Shown: positions 11,701-23,054 of the stretch, one piece after another
Position numbering within the stretch: the stretch's first letter is position 1
Layout of the letters: every line of letters begins with the position of its first letter
Assembly: GCA_016858145.1 (NCBI GenBank)
Contig: JAEHOE010000017.1
Span: 124,001 to 188,000, forward strand
Direction of reading: 5' to 3'
DNA from: Edaphochlamys debaryana
Taxonomy: Eukaryota > Chlorophyta > Chlorophyceae > Chlamydomonadales
DNA length: 64,000 nucleotides
The notes under the pieces: generated by a model
What the model saw: only the letters and a program-made list of their open reading frames with translations
Database searches by the model: none
Told to the model about the DNA's origin: nothing
Made by a program: the position numbers and the translations under genes

Positions 11701-13611
11701 CGGCCGCCCTGCCCCTGCCAACGTGTGGTGCCATGGCTTTACATCCCCGCTCCACAACTGCTGCAGCTTGCACGCGACCTGATAGATGGTGTGGTCATGG
11801 CGGAGCCTCCTTAGGCAACATCGGTGAGCGTCCTCTCAGGGACAGAGCCGCAACTAAAGATAAAGCAATGCATGGGCCAATGGTAACCTGGGACAAACAG
11901 CCCCTGTGGCTAGATGAGGTCACACACCCGGTTTGACCCGTCTGCTTCTCGGGTCCGTCCGCCCCATCCCGCCCCCTGCAGATTGCGATGGAGACGGGCT
12001 CAAGGTGGGGCCATGTCAGAGCAGGGGGTTGCGGGGCGGGTGCAGTTGAGAGGGCAAGGGGTTTTGTCCAGGAAGATCCAGGAAGTCGCACATGCACATC
12101 GGGCCACTCGCCCCTTCACCCTCGCTCGTCAATCGCCTCACCAACCACCAACCGGCTCGTCCCAACCGCCAGGACTGGATCTGTACCGACCTCGAGGGCA
12201 ACCGGGGCACGATCCGCTCAACGGACTCGTGCGGGGGCAGGTGGCCCGAGGTGGACACGAGCCTGTGCCCCGCGGGGCAGCTGCAGCGCCTGCCAGGTAA
12301 GAACAGGGGGTCAACGGCTTGCTGGGGTCGACCCGGCCGATAGATAGGGCTCCACAACCGCGCCTTGCGGAGCGCTTCGCCCCAACAAGCGCTCATACTC
12401 CTGCGACTTGACCCGATCCCCGCCCATGGCGCCGCTGTGTGGCCTGGCTTCCCAACCAGGTGCCGACTGGGCCTGTGTGGACGGCTACGATGTGGCGGGA
12501 GACGCCATCGTGGTGTGGACCAACGTGGGGGACAGGGCCACGTGCCGCGAGCTGTGTCGGCAGGACACACGCTGCGAGTTCTTCGTGCTCACGAATGACC
12601 GTGAGCATACGCATAGTGCTTGCGCAATGACTCCCGCTATCTTCCCTGCGTGCGCTGAGATCATGGGTGCTCCCGGCGTCTCCCTGCTGGTGCACTGACC
12701 GGATGGACGGGTCAGCCAACAGAAGGGTTTCTTGTGGTCCCTGCTGCTAACCGCTGTGCCCCACGTACCGGTACCCCAGGCCGCTGCGTGCTCAAGAGCA
12801 ACTACCTGACCGGCCCCAGCGGCGCCAACGGTCCCAGCAGCGGAGTCAGCACCACGTGCCTGGGGTCGACGAACTATGGTGAGGCCGCGAAGCCTTAGTA
12901 GCGCATGGGGGGCCGAGACAGAGGTGGCCCCACACCAAGGGTCACGAACCGATGCGAGGTAGGACGAGGAGGAGGAGGACGAGGTTCATGAGCCGATGCG
13001 GGGAGGAGGAACATGGGTTGCTCGGTTCTCTACCCTGGTCTCTAGCCCCTCGGCTCGCTGGCGATGCCTCGAGCTCGCGGGCCGTACGTGCCACGTTCGG
13101 TACACGTGCAACCTTGCTTCGCCCCACCCCCAACCCTCAGGTCAGTTCCAGTGTGTTCCAGGGTGGGACGTCAAGGGCGACCACGTCGAGGACCCCTTCT
13201 ACGTGTCGCACGTCAGCGAGTGCCGCTACTGGTGCCTCAACAGCGTGGACTGCGTGTGAGCGGGAGCGCAGCCGGGGCGGGTTGGCGCGGCGTGTGCTTT
13301 TGCGGGAGGGCCCTCGTTGTGGGCCCTCAACTACGCTGCGCTGCTCCGACCATTCGTTCGGCGCTTGACTTGCGTGCCACAGAAGTACGGCGCTTTGCTT
13401 GCGTGCCAGAATAGAAGTATCCCAGTGCCGCCCTGCCCCGCGCGCCTCAACCCCACAACCCATCTCCCCCAGGTTCTTTCTCTACCTGGAGGACGGCACG
13501 TGCGTGCTCAAGGACAACACCTTCAAGGGGCGGTACGGCACTACGCAGCCAAACAGCGCCATCGCGTGGGCCTGCTTCCAGGTCTGGTACGCAGCCGTCG
13601 ATAACAACTAG
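2733..13611 (+). CDS. Gene A: secreted M11 (gametolysin/VMP-like) metalloproteinase with six GDDI repeats and PAN/Apple-like C-terminus
   Basis: The model has 44 exons and 1,244 residues. Residues 1-33 carry basic residues (MRRRK) then VLLVEAVLLTATLLVVV, a signal peptide or anchor, followed by a short Pro/Arg linker (about 34-80). The N-terminal domain aligns with genes B and C exon by exon. The active site QEVIHNFGLVH (residues 309-319) is the metzincin zinc motif with Gln for the first His; a Met-turn (STSMG) and CPSAPELWRLGW follow, as in M11 peptidases. Next come six copies of a ~70-residue repeat (C..vsGYt..aDvDH.GDDI...CkGFNs..yK..v.P...g.CLY.K). A unique Trp-rich stretch (exons 28-29) separates copies 4 and 5. 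The C-terminus has DCDGDGLK/DWICTD and two Cys-rich PAN/Apple-like domains. Likely exported and active on wall or matrix glycoproteins; the substrate is unknown. First of three tandem paralogues. Confidence 0.87.
4506..4543 (+). repeat. (GGGGCTC)n tandem repeat in intron 6 of gene A
   Basis: About five copies of GGGGCTC between exons 6 and 7, with no coding sense. Confidence 0.85.
5038..5435 (+). other. M11 active-site exons of gene A
   Basis: Exons 9-11. The zinc motif is split by an intron: CAC-A at 5080 joins AC at 5280 to give His-Asn, then FGLVH. The same split (phase 1 inside the Asn codon after the first zinc His) occurs in genes B (18261/18360) and C (26865/26954), which supports the model. 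Confidence 0.8.
6549..6602 (+). repeat. (AACC)n microsatellite just before the exon 16 acceptor
   Basis: About 12 units of AACC, one interrupted by CGC, end 8 bases before the CAG acceptor at 6610. The repeat occupies the place of the polypyrimidine tract. Confidence 0.9.
7475..7830 (+). repeat. G-rich minisatellite in intron 20 of gene A
   Basis: About 350 bases of GGGGGTCC / GGGGGTCAGGGGCC / GGGGTC units fill most of the 502-base intron between 7469 and 7972. G-runs lie on the coding strand, so the pre-mRNA could fold into quadruplexes. Confidence 0.9.
11317..11535 (+). repeat. (GGGGGTCT)n minisatellite in intron 36 of gene A
   Basis: Repeated TCTGGGGG / TCTGGGGC octamers, decaying towards the 3' side, fill the intron 11285-11603. 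Again G-rich on the sense strand. Confidence 0.9.
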
Positions 13612-15279
13612 CCGTGGCGACGGCCCGAACCCGCCAAAGCGGACGTACCGTACGACGCTCATCTTTACCCCGACCTGAGGTGTTGGGCATTGCCCGGTGA
13701 GTCCCAAGGACCAAGGGACCTTGGAGTGGTGCAGCAAGGACCAAGACCAAGCAACAGTGCTTGCGTAGATAAACATAGATTTGTTTGAGTGGGCCCCAGT
13801 AGTGAGGTCTGCGTGCTTGGCGGCTTCTGCGCCCACAACCAACCCAAACCTCGCAAAGCAGCCTGCCGGTGGCATACATCCTGCCTGGTGTTGGTGACCT
13901 TGGTTTCTGTGTGCTCAGTGTTGTCTTCAAATCAGTGTGTCTTCTTCAGTGTTGTCTGTGTGTGCAGAAAATGCATGCATATAGACGGGGCCATCTGCTT
14001 CTTTATACCCGGTCTGCAATCAAGGGCCTGCTGTGCCGTGCATGCATGGAAGTCTGGGCGTAACGCTCAGCACTATTTATCTTTCACATTATCCCGTGTT
14101 GCCCGCACCGACGGGAGCGGGCTGACGTTTCGTGCGTGACGCATGAGAGTTGCGGCGTGAGGTGTGCGGTGGTGACGTCCCCTGCCCCTGGAGCCGCAAC
14201 ACGGGATACCCCGTCTCTTCCACCCTTAGTGCTCGCAAGGGATTATTTGGGGGGGTCACTCTTTCTGAACATATGATCAAGCGGAGGCGAGGCAACACTA
14301 GCGTTACCTTGGTTGATGGGGTTCGGCGGTGCACAAGCCAACAGCACGCAGGCTAGCAACGCGTGTGTCCCGACATGCACTGAGGCGGAGTCCGCCTTCT
14401 GACTGAGGTAGGGGAGTGAGCCAAGGGCCGCCTTAGGCCGAGACGAGTAGGGCACGCAGCACATCAGTAGGTAACGAGATCAAGCTGTGACGCTAAACGG
14501 GGGCATCGGAAGGGTGGAGTGCAAGGCCAGAGCGCGAGAGTTGCTGATGCGATGGAGCCGGAGCGGCGAACAGGAAAGGCGGGAGAGAGGCGGTGCTCGG
14601 TGCGTTGTGAAGCGCGCGGGGGTATTGGCGGGTGGGGGCCGGCGCGTGCCCGCGCGACGACAGGTCGCAGAAAGCTCCTGATGAAGCCCCAATTTCGCAA
14701 CGAGGACTTCGCGACGCCTGTCGACTGGGCCTGGATCGGTCGGTTCGACCGCAACCCCAACTTGCTCGCCCTTCCCCGAAATTGTCCTCGCTACTCTCCG
14801 CCCATTTCCATTGTGTTCAGGGGTGACCCCTGATTGTGTTCTTCTGGCGAGCAGGCGACTTGCTTGCGGCCATCCGCGCTGCAGGACGGAGGACGAAAGA
14901 CGACTGCAGCGTTCCATCCCGGACCCACCAGGACTTCATGCCCGTTTCAGCAGCAGCGAGCACACTGCGCTAGAGTCCTCATCCACCTGCGAGAATTCTA
15001 CACATCCTGCCCGTCAACCCTTGCAAGCCGAAAGTCAAGCTCCAGTGTTTGTTAGAATGATGTCCAATATGAATGACGCCGTAGAAGTCAGCAATGATTC
15101 ACGGTGCACCGTGGTGTACGAAGCGTGGGCAACTCGCCGGATTCCGTTGCTGGGCCCAGGCTGGGCCGGCCCTCACATAGCTCACATAGTCCTCCCATGC
15201 CCATATGATATATCATAGAGTACATACACGATATCTTAGCTATAGTGGCTGTACTTCTGAGCGCGTGTTTGTTGCGGCG
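13612..15279 (+). other. Spacer between genes A and B
   Basis: 3' UTR of A and promoter of B. No TGTAA was found and no exon is supported. An AT-rich patch sits just upstream of gene B (separate entry). Confidence 0.5.
15201..15245 (+). promoter_or_regulatory. AT-rich TATA-like patch before gene B
   Basis: An unusually AT-rich stretch in a GC-rich region, containing the perfect palindrome ATGATATATCAT (15203-15214), 35-80 bases before the chosen ATG at 15280. It could be a core promoter; composition is the only evidence. Confidence 0.3.
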
Positions 15280-18200
15280 ATGCCCGCTCGACGACGACAG
15301 TGCGCTGTTGGAGCAGCCTTGACGCTTCTGGTATCGCTCATACACAGTTGCATAGAAGCAGGTATGATTGTGACGTGTGTCGGTCGGAGCCGGAGCGGAT
15401 GCAAACAAAGCATCCCATGGTCGCCGGGCTTTGTCGGGCTTCCCTTGCCCTGGTGCATCTCCATTAGCTAATTTGCATGAGTGTGCAGCCCCGTACATGA
15501 TTCGTGTCACGCACCCAAGCAGCCACGCACCCATCCAAGCTCACCCATCCATCCGGCCGCAGGGAACACCTTCCCCCTTCCGCCTTCGCCTCCGAAGCCG
15601 CCATCCCCATATACGTACCCCTCGCCTCCCCGGCCAAAGCCACCGCTCCCTCAGCCTAAGCCTGCGTCCCCTTCGCCCAAGCCCCCCGCACCTCCCCGGC
15701 CAAAGCCCCCGTCGCCCTCTCCTCCCAAGCCCCCTGCACCTCCTCAGCCAAGGCCCCCGTCGCCCTCTCCGCCCAAGCCCCCTGCACCTCCACAACCAAA
15801 GCCACCGTCGCCCTCTCCTCCCAAGCCTGCACCTCCCCGCCCAAAGCCACCGCTCCCTCAGCCAAAGCCTCCTTCCCCTTATAAACCCCCCTCACCGCCC
15901 CGGCCGAAGCCTGCGTCCCCCCCGCCCAAGCCCCCCGCACCCCCTCAGCCTAAGCCGCCGCATCCTCCTCCTCCCAAGCCGCCCGCACCTCCCCGGCCAA
16001 AGCCACCGCCCTCCCCTCCAAATCCACCCTCCCCCATAAAGCCGCCGTCCCCCACACCTCCACGGCCAAAACCGCCGTCCCCTCGCCCGCCTAGCCCACC
16101 CCGGCCACCCCCGACACCACGGTGAGCCCCCAGAGTCTCAAGTCCCATAAACTACGCAAGCTGTTGCTTGTGTGAACCAACCATAACCTGCATGTACTAC
16201 ACTCATGAATGCAACTTGCAACACACCCTCCGTCCCTCCCGCAGCCCACCTGGCCCTCCGAGGCCGCCGTCCCCCCCGCCGCCGACCGGGCCCTTCCCCA
16301 TAGCGGTAGGTGGGACTCGCGGGCCCCCTCCTGTGTAGCATCAAGAGGGATTTACGCGCAGCCTGCTTGGGGGCGGTGCGTGGTGGCATGAGCCACACAG
16401 GTGTACATGCTAGCTGACGGTGGCCACTCGCGTGCGCGTGCGTGCAGGGGAGGCTGAGCATGTCTGTCACGCATGTGACCAATGAAGTCACGTGGTCCAT
16501 TGTGAGACTTGACGACTCAGCAGGCTTCCTCCTGCCGCAACAGCCTCGGAACCGGGTGACCAACCTGGCCTACCCCGTGGGATCGCTCCTGAACCTGGTG
16601 AGGAGTTGTGAAGACAGGCGCTGAGGCACAAGCGTGGAATTGTAACGTATTTGACACGCCGAGGCTGCGCACTCCCCCCCATGTTGGCTGCAGACATGTA
16701 CGCTGGTGTCTCCCTTCACGTGCGGTGTCATCAGCAACGTGTTGTTGATGTGAGTGGCCGGATAACAGTCAACGGATAACTGTCAACTGACTTTCTGGGA
16801 TGAGACACCGCAGATCACCCCCACAAAGTTGTGATTCATGCCCAGCCCGCGGTGCCACAAGCTGTGTTCTAAACATGCTTATTACTATACATTGTCGCTG
16901 AAACTTCTTGACCCGGCGCGAGCTCAACACGTTGAAACGCGGTCGCACCAAGTTGCACCAAGAGCCCGAGGAGTGGCTCATTTATCCGTGTCATAGGCTA
17001 CAATCAAATTAGAAGCAAAGAGCAAGGTAGATCCGAAAAGTCAGCTCGCAGCTGTTGCGGTGCCGACTTGGTCAAATCTCGCCGCCGCTCAAGCCCCGAC
17101 CAAGCGCGATGTTGCTTTCTGACCTTATGCAACTCGGGTCCGTCGAAAGAGGGGTAGTTGCAACACTTTCTCGCGGGTCGGCGTGGAACTGTGTTTCGCC
17201 CTGCGTCCATGCATCCTCCACCCCCCGGTGCCCCCGAAGCTTCATGCCTTCAGACCGTGCCTGAACGGATGTCCCGATGCCCAGCCATTCAAGGTCTCTG
17301 TCCAACCTTCCAGCTTCGAGGAACTTGACAGCTTGGCACCCGACCCTGTTTGTGCAGACTGAGAAAGCCTGCCCCACCGGCCACCCGCCCACCCCAACCT
17401 CACGCAGGTCGTCTCCCGCCCAGCCCTGGGCCCTGGCCCCCAACGCCAGTGTGTCCCTCTTAGTCATGGTGCTCAGGCTGGCAGACTCAGACGAGTGCCA
17501 GGCCTCCGATGGAGCGGACGTGGCGAGGGTCTCCGACATGCTCTGGGCCCCCATCGGAGGCGTGGCGGCGCAGCTCAACACCTGCAGCTTTGGGCGCTTC
17601 CGAATCCTGCGCAACAGCTCTCAGGTACCGTGCGAGGGCGGCAGATCTAGAGCTGACACAGCCTGCTGGCCAGCGTCCGCCCTGGCTTGCTGGCCCGACC
17701 GCACGGCCGCTACATGCCGGACGACGCTACAGACCCCACCCTTTCGTTCCCTCACCTGCGCCCCACGTGCCCCCACCTGCGCCCCCCAGGTGGTGGAGGT
17801 AACGCTGCCCTGCACCTTCGACATTGCGTCATGCAACACCCTCATCACAAGCAACCTCGCCAGGCAGCAGTACGAGGAATTGCCCGCCGGCGGTAGACAG
17901 AGTGAGCAGATGAACAGAAGGAGCTAGCAACTAGCAGGGGAACTCTTCTACGAGCAGGCTGTTAACGTGATCTGTCCGCCGCTTCGCGTCCCCTGCCGTA
18001 CCATACAGGGCTCCGGCAGTTTACGCACCGGCTGCATGTCATGCCGGACAGCGCGCTCTGCGGGTGGTCGGGGCTTGGGGACATAGGAGCCCCGTTGTCA
18101 TGGCTCTCGCACAATATGCTGGTGGGTGGCTCGAAGCGCTTCAGTGAGATCCTTCGCGGATCTCCAAACGCACCATCGCTTTGGCCTACGCACCTGACAC

Positions 18201-21200
18201 GCCGCGCCGCCCATGCAGGGCGTCTACAAGCCCGGCACTTGGATGCAGGAGCTGCTGCACAGTGAGTTGGGTTACACAGTGATGATCAAGACCTTCCCGA
18301 TCAACTGCTGTACGGCGGGCTCATGTTCTTACGTTCTTACCGTGCGCGTGTTGTTGCAGATTTCGGCATGCATCACAGCTTCCGTGGCGGCTCAGAATAC
18401 ATGGACTTTTCGACCTTCATGGGCTCAGCTTACAGCGCTTGCCCCACGGCCCCTGAGCTGCTGAGGCTTGGGTGGGGCACACCACTCTTGAACCTCAACA
18501 GCTCGAACCTCCCGGTGGCAAGCACCCACTCAAACCTCATCCTCCCCGCGACTTCTCTTGGGCCGGCGAACGTGACTATCCGCATCCAGCCCGATTGGCT
18601 GCCGGGCTCGGCCTATACCAAGTGAGAATGAACGTGGGGGTTGCATCCATCGACTGATGGGAACAGACTGGACATGCCATGTTTGCGCTTGGGCCACCCA
18701 TTTAATCGAGGCTGAGGTTTTTCCCCCTAAACCCCTGCCGGCAGGAACCTGTACCTCTCCCTGCGCGTGCGGCGCGGCGGGGACTCGGCCCTCGACGCCG
18801 AGTACGTCTACCGGCTCAGCGTGCACGAGGCGCTTGCGGCGGTGGACAACGCGCTGCCCAACCCCCAGGAAGACCCCCGCTTCGACCTGGTCAACCTGAT
18901 GGACCAGGGTGAATCGCTGGACCTCCCTAGCTACGGGTTAAGGATCCAGGCAAGAGGTGCGTGTGTGACGAGAAGGTCGGGGGGCAGGTGGGGGGCAGTG
19001 GCTCTGGCCCGGCGGCCAAAGCAGCGCTGCACCCGGCAAGGGAAAGGGTGGGTACGAGGCAAACGTTATAATAGCCGCCGTGCCCTTCTCTCTTCTCCTC
19101 CGCCACTTGCAGAGCTGGTTGGCGGGGGGCAACGGATGGTGGTGGACATCTGCCGCTACCGCTTCAACGCATCGCTCGAGTGCCGCATGCCGCCCATTCC
19201 CACCGTGTGAGAGGGGATGCCGAAGCCTTGCTATGCCATGGGGTCTCCTGGCAGACAGGGCTGTGGGTTACCACGCACAGGGCGGGTGGACCGGCTCCGC
19301 CCCTCAAGCTTCTGCTTTCCTTCAACCCTGTCACTACCTCCTAATGCCATCCTCATGCCGTGCCCCTACCGATGCCGCAGGTGCCCGATCGTGGACGGGT
19401 ACCTGGCCCAGCGGGACCTGGACTCGCTCGAGCTGGGGCCAAACAACCTGGGCGTGGAGCGGGCCGACCGCCCCGACGCCCTCGCGTCTTTCTGTGACAA
19501 TGAGCCCAGGGGCTGCGCCGGGTTTAGCTGGGACGCCCGGCTGCAGGTCGGCTACTGGAAGGGCGCCGTGCAGCCCCTCCGCAGCGCCGTCGGCTCTTGC
19601 CTCTACACCCGGGTGGTACCGGCCCCACGTAAGGACACGACGGGAAGAATCACGAGCTTGTAGACCGGGATATAGAGCTGCTTCCACAGGGATGCACCGA
19701 TGCACGGCCATAGCTGACGTGGCGCGTGTCACACGTCGTTCTTACCCTGCCTACCCTGCCCCTGCCCGCAGCACCTGCCCCTACGCCGCCGCCTGCTGCC
19801 GTGTGCCCAACTGTCAACGGCTATCGCGCCTTCGAGCACGTGGCCCGCACGGGGGATGACCTGGCGCTGCAGGGCGCAACGGTGTTCATTGACCTCGCCG
19901 CCCTGGCGTCGGCGTGCCGGGCGTCGCCGGCGTGCGGCAGCTTCGGATGGGACCCCCGGGCGAGGCAGGGCACCGGCCACGCAAACACCACGGCGACGGC
20001 CACCGCCACGGGCAAATGCCACTACGTCAAGGAGTACTTGCCGCCGCGGCCGCCCCGGCCGCCGGCGCAGCCGCCTCTGCCCCCACGCCCCCGACCGCCC
20101 TCGTCGAGGTACGTCCCCCGCCTCGGGCAAGAGAGGGACGGACGCCGGTCAGCTCCTGCCTCGTGTCATTTTTCGCTCTGTCCGTAAACCGCCCCTTGCA
20201 TCCTTGCACCCTCTGCAGGTGTGTCGGCGTCGCTGGCTATGCGGTCTTCCCAGATACCGACCACGTGAGCATGGGAGGGCGGTAGGGGAGCTGACTAAAG
20301 CTGACATGGGATCCATCAAGTAAGCGGGACACTACGAGGGGCTGGGGCCAAGCACGCGCTTCCAATGATTGCTTGCCTATCAACCCAAATCCCCCTTTTG
20401 CAGGACGGCGATGACATTGGCATCAAGGCCTCTGTGGCGGAGGCTGCCACCGCCTGCAACGCGGACTCGCGGTGCAAGGGGTGGGTGGGTGCGCGCGGGT
20501 TGTATGCGTTCGTTGGTGTATCGAGCCACGGCCAGCCTACTCCGGAATGGCTGGGGCGCGCGCGGGTAACGGGTCCATCCGCATGCACCTCACCTTCTCA
20601 ACAAGGGCGTTCATTCGTGTCATGCACAGACAATGCGAATGGCTTGCAACCAATCTGCGCACAACGCTTCCTGGCTTGGCCCCCTCTCTGTTGCCCACCC
20701 CAGCTTCAACAGCGGCGGGCGGTACAAGACCGAAGTATCGCCTATCATTGAGTACCAGGGCTCATGCTTGTGAGTCAAACGTCTTAGGGCAGGGGCTTTC
20801 AGTTCCTGGGCCCACTTGTCAGGCTGGACCGTCTAAGCGCCTTGACCTTCCAGTTTGTGCCGTACACTCTCGGGCGTGTGACATGGCGCCGTGCCACCTT
20901 CCTTTTACTGTGCCCTACCTCGAAGGTACGTCAAGGTCTTGAACCTGAGCACGGGTGAGTCAGTGCCAGCAGACTGCGTCCGATGGTCGGAGGCGCAACA
21001 CTTGCAGGCGTCCCACACGTGGAGCCCAACCATTCCACCCGCCAGCCTGACGTCCCTTCCTGTGTGCCCACCGAGCCCTGCGTTTCTGCGTTCCATTTGC
21101 CCCCTGCCTCACCCAATCCGCCCATCTGCCCTCGCTCGCATGCAGCTTGCCCGCGGCCGAGTGACTGGTGTACCTCCTATGGGGCCTCCCTCGCCAGCGC

Positions 21201-23054
21201 TGGTGAGCATGTGCCACCGGCGTGCTGCACGCTGCTTAATCACTGCTGGGGGCAAGTACCCCACTACCCATGCTTTGTTTGTTCCTTCGGGGATCAATCA
21301 TCCCAGCTTCAACCCCCCTTCCCGCCCATTCCTGCCCTGCGCCTCGATCGTCGCAGACTGCGATGGAGACAAGCTCGAAGTGCGATGGGCGGGGTTCGGA
21401 ATTGTGGTTAGCATCCTCTGTTCAGTGGGGAAGTACGGCACGAGCGGACGGGTGTATGTGCCACTGACTTGACGGGATGCCGTCATTCCCTAGCTAGGTC
21501 ACCCTTACTTATGCTTGTCCTCCGATCTGCCGCCAGGACTGGATCTGCACTGACCCGGCGGGTAACCGGGGCACAGTACGGTCCAGTGACTCGTGCCTGA
21601 GCCGTTGGCCCAACGCCGACCCCGGGCTTTGTCCAGCGGGGCAGCTGGACCGACTGCCAGGTGAGGGCGGGACAGGGACAGGCAGGGCGCCCCCGGGTGA
21701 GGGCCGGGGAGGGGCATCGGCGCGGGGGCACGCACACGCGGGGGTGCCCCCAGCGATCGGTCCAATGGGGAAGGGGTGCCCGCCCCGACCAGGCTAAGGG
21801 GGAAGGGGTACCCGCCCCGACCGGGCCAAAGGGGAACGGGTACTTGCCCCGACTGGGTCAATGGGGGAGGGGAACGACGGGCACGGGCGGGCAGGCAGGG
21901 GCACCGGTCTGCTACCTTACACATACTGAGCAGGCATCCCTACCACGCCCCAGGCTCCGACTTGGCCTGCGTGGAGGGATACGACGTGCGGGGTAACGAC
22001 ATTGTGACCTGGAGCAGCGTAAGCAGCCGGGTTGCGTGCCGGGAGCTGTGCCGGCGGGATAGACGGTGCCAGTTCTTCGTCATCCGCACGGACGGTGAGG
22101 GGACGGACGGGCTGTCGCGCTCCAAGCGCTTTAGCGCGCGCACATGCTCCTCGATCAGTGGTTGTTCCTTGATTTGTGCGGCTCACGGGTGCGACCTGTT
22201 GCGGGTTTTGGAGGGCGCCGCATGTCAACATGCGCCCAACATGACTACGGTAGATACCAAGCCCCCTGGCCCCGTGGCCCTGCTAATCCACGACAGGCCG
22301 CTGCGTACTGCGGAATTACTACCTGGCAGGCGCTGCAGGCACCAACGGGCCGAGTAGCGTCGTCGAGGCATCGTGCCTCAGCGGCTCCACGAACTACGGT
22401 GCGCTCTATCTGTAATCATGATGACACGATCGGTTGTAAAGGTCATCTCTGCCGATGCCTAGCTAGCGCCTTCCCACCCCAATTTACGGTACCCTACCCC
22501 TACCTCTGGCATTTTTGCCTTTGCAAAACAGCCGCTGTCACTTACATATGCCGCCCACATGCGCCCATCCGCGCGCTCACAGGCTCGTTCGAGTGCGTGC
22601 CGGGGTGGGACGTCAATGGGGATCACGCAGCAGCCCCCTTCTACGTGTCTCACGTGTACGACTGCCGTACCCGATGCCGTGACGACGAGTACTGCCTGTG
22701 AGCGAGAAAGGGAGGGTGATGGACGCAACAGCCGACGGACAGAGTTCGGGTTGGTGCGTGAAGGGTGTGATGACTGATGAGGATTCGGTAGAGCATGTAT
22801 GCCTGTGCTGCTGGGTTCGTTCGTCCCCGAGCCCTCTGCACACGCACACGTCCCTTCATTGAGCGCCCCATCGCTCGCCCATTGCCCCGTACAGGTTTTT
22901 CCTGTACCTCCCTGCGACTACCGCTGGGAGCACCGGCGGCACGTGTGCGCTCAAGTACAATGCGTTTCGGGGGCAGTACGGCACCACGCAGCCCAACGCT
23001 GCCATCCAGTGGGCCTGCTTCTACGTCCGCTTTGCAGAGGCGGGTGGGCAGTAA
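15280..23054 (+). CDS. Gene B: secreted M11 (gametolysin/VMP-like) metalloproteinase with Pro-rich spacer and PAN/Apple-like modules
   Basis: The model has 25 exons and 1,161 residues. The start MPARRRQCAVGAAL is followed by LTLLVSLIHSC, a signal peptide whose exon ends in the same phase as in gene C. Residues about 28-240 are a hydroxyproline-type spacer (KPPSPSPPKPPAPP units). An M11 domain follows with QELLHNFGMHH (460-470), Met-turn FSTFMG and CPTAPELLRLGW. Three GDDI-type repeats come next (exons 13, 14 and 15-17); exon 14 has a short Pro-rich insert at its end. The C-terminal DWICTD segment and two PAN/Apple-like domains (ACVEGYDV..., FECVPGWDV...) end at TAA 23054. Predicted to be exported; the zinc-site Gln is shared with A and C. 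Near-identical to C from exon 6 to the start of exon 13. Confidence 0.87.
15563..16121 (+). repeat. Pro/Lys/Ser-rich coding repeat of gene B
   Basis: Exon 2 codes for about 185 residues of KPPSPSPPKPPAPP-like units, a hydroxyproline-rich wall-protein spacer. The clearest tandem units are at 15690-15830, and near-identical units occur in gene C. Confidence 0.85.
21661..21860 (+). repeat. Degenerate GGGGAAGGGGTACCCGCCCCGACC repeat in intron 21 of gene B
   Basis: Three or more imperfect copies of a ~35-base unit lie between exons 21 and 22. Confidence 0.6.

Larger units (their letters stand above)
2733..13611 (+). other. Exon map of gene A
   Basis: Exons: 2733-2832, 3126-3277, 3456-3599, 3768-3844, 4145-4296, 4457-4497, 4585-4678, 4798-4934, 5038-5080, 5280-5348, 5407-5435, 5632-5759, 5884-5946, 6110-6195, 6309-6431, 6611-6701, 6889-6934, 7073-7149, 7254-7340, 7424-7469, 7972-8114, 8300-8320, 8453-8498, 8654-8796, 8905-8971, 9124-9200, 9354-9419, 9551-9706, 9858-9959, 10062-10113, 10251-10327, 10489-10554, 10642-10662, 10765-10810, 11015-11091, 11219-11284, 11604-11629, 11767-11823, 11982-12004, 12173-12296, 12460-12600, 12780-12878, 13141-13255, 13473-13611. 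All introns are GT-AG and reading phase is kept throughout (3,735 bases = 1,244 codons plus stop). The least certain edges are 4145 (chosen because it keeps frame and restores similarity to B) and 5080 (donor GTACGC). Confidence 0.8.
15280..23054 (+). other. Exon map of gene B
   Basis: Exons: 15280-15361, 15563-16121, 16245-16305, 16448-16597, 16694-16749, 17408-17624, 17790-17901, 18009-18121, 18219-18261, 18360-18621, 18745-18956, 19113-19206, 19381-19628, 19772-20108, 20219-20264, 20404-20480, 20704-20769, 20926-20954, 21146-21202, 21357-21379, 21537-21660, 21954-22094, 22297-22398, 22583-22697, 22895-23054. All GT-AG; 3,486 bases in frame. Exon lengths 46, 77, 66, 57, 23, 124, 141 and 115 match those of gene A exactly. 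Confidence 0.83.

Noticed and set aside
12908..13140. Coding sequence in the longer intron 42 of gene A
   Set aside because: Open frames there have no homologue in B or C, and the exons on both sides join in phase with matching lengths.
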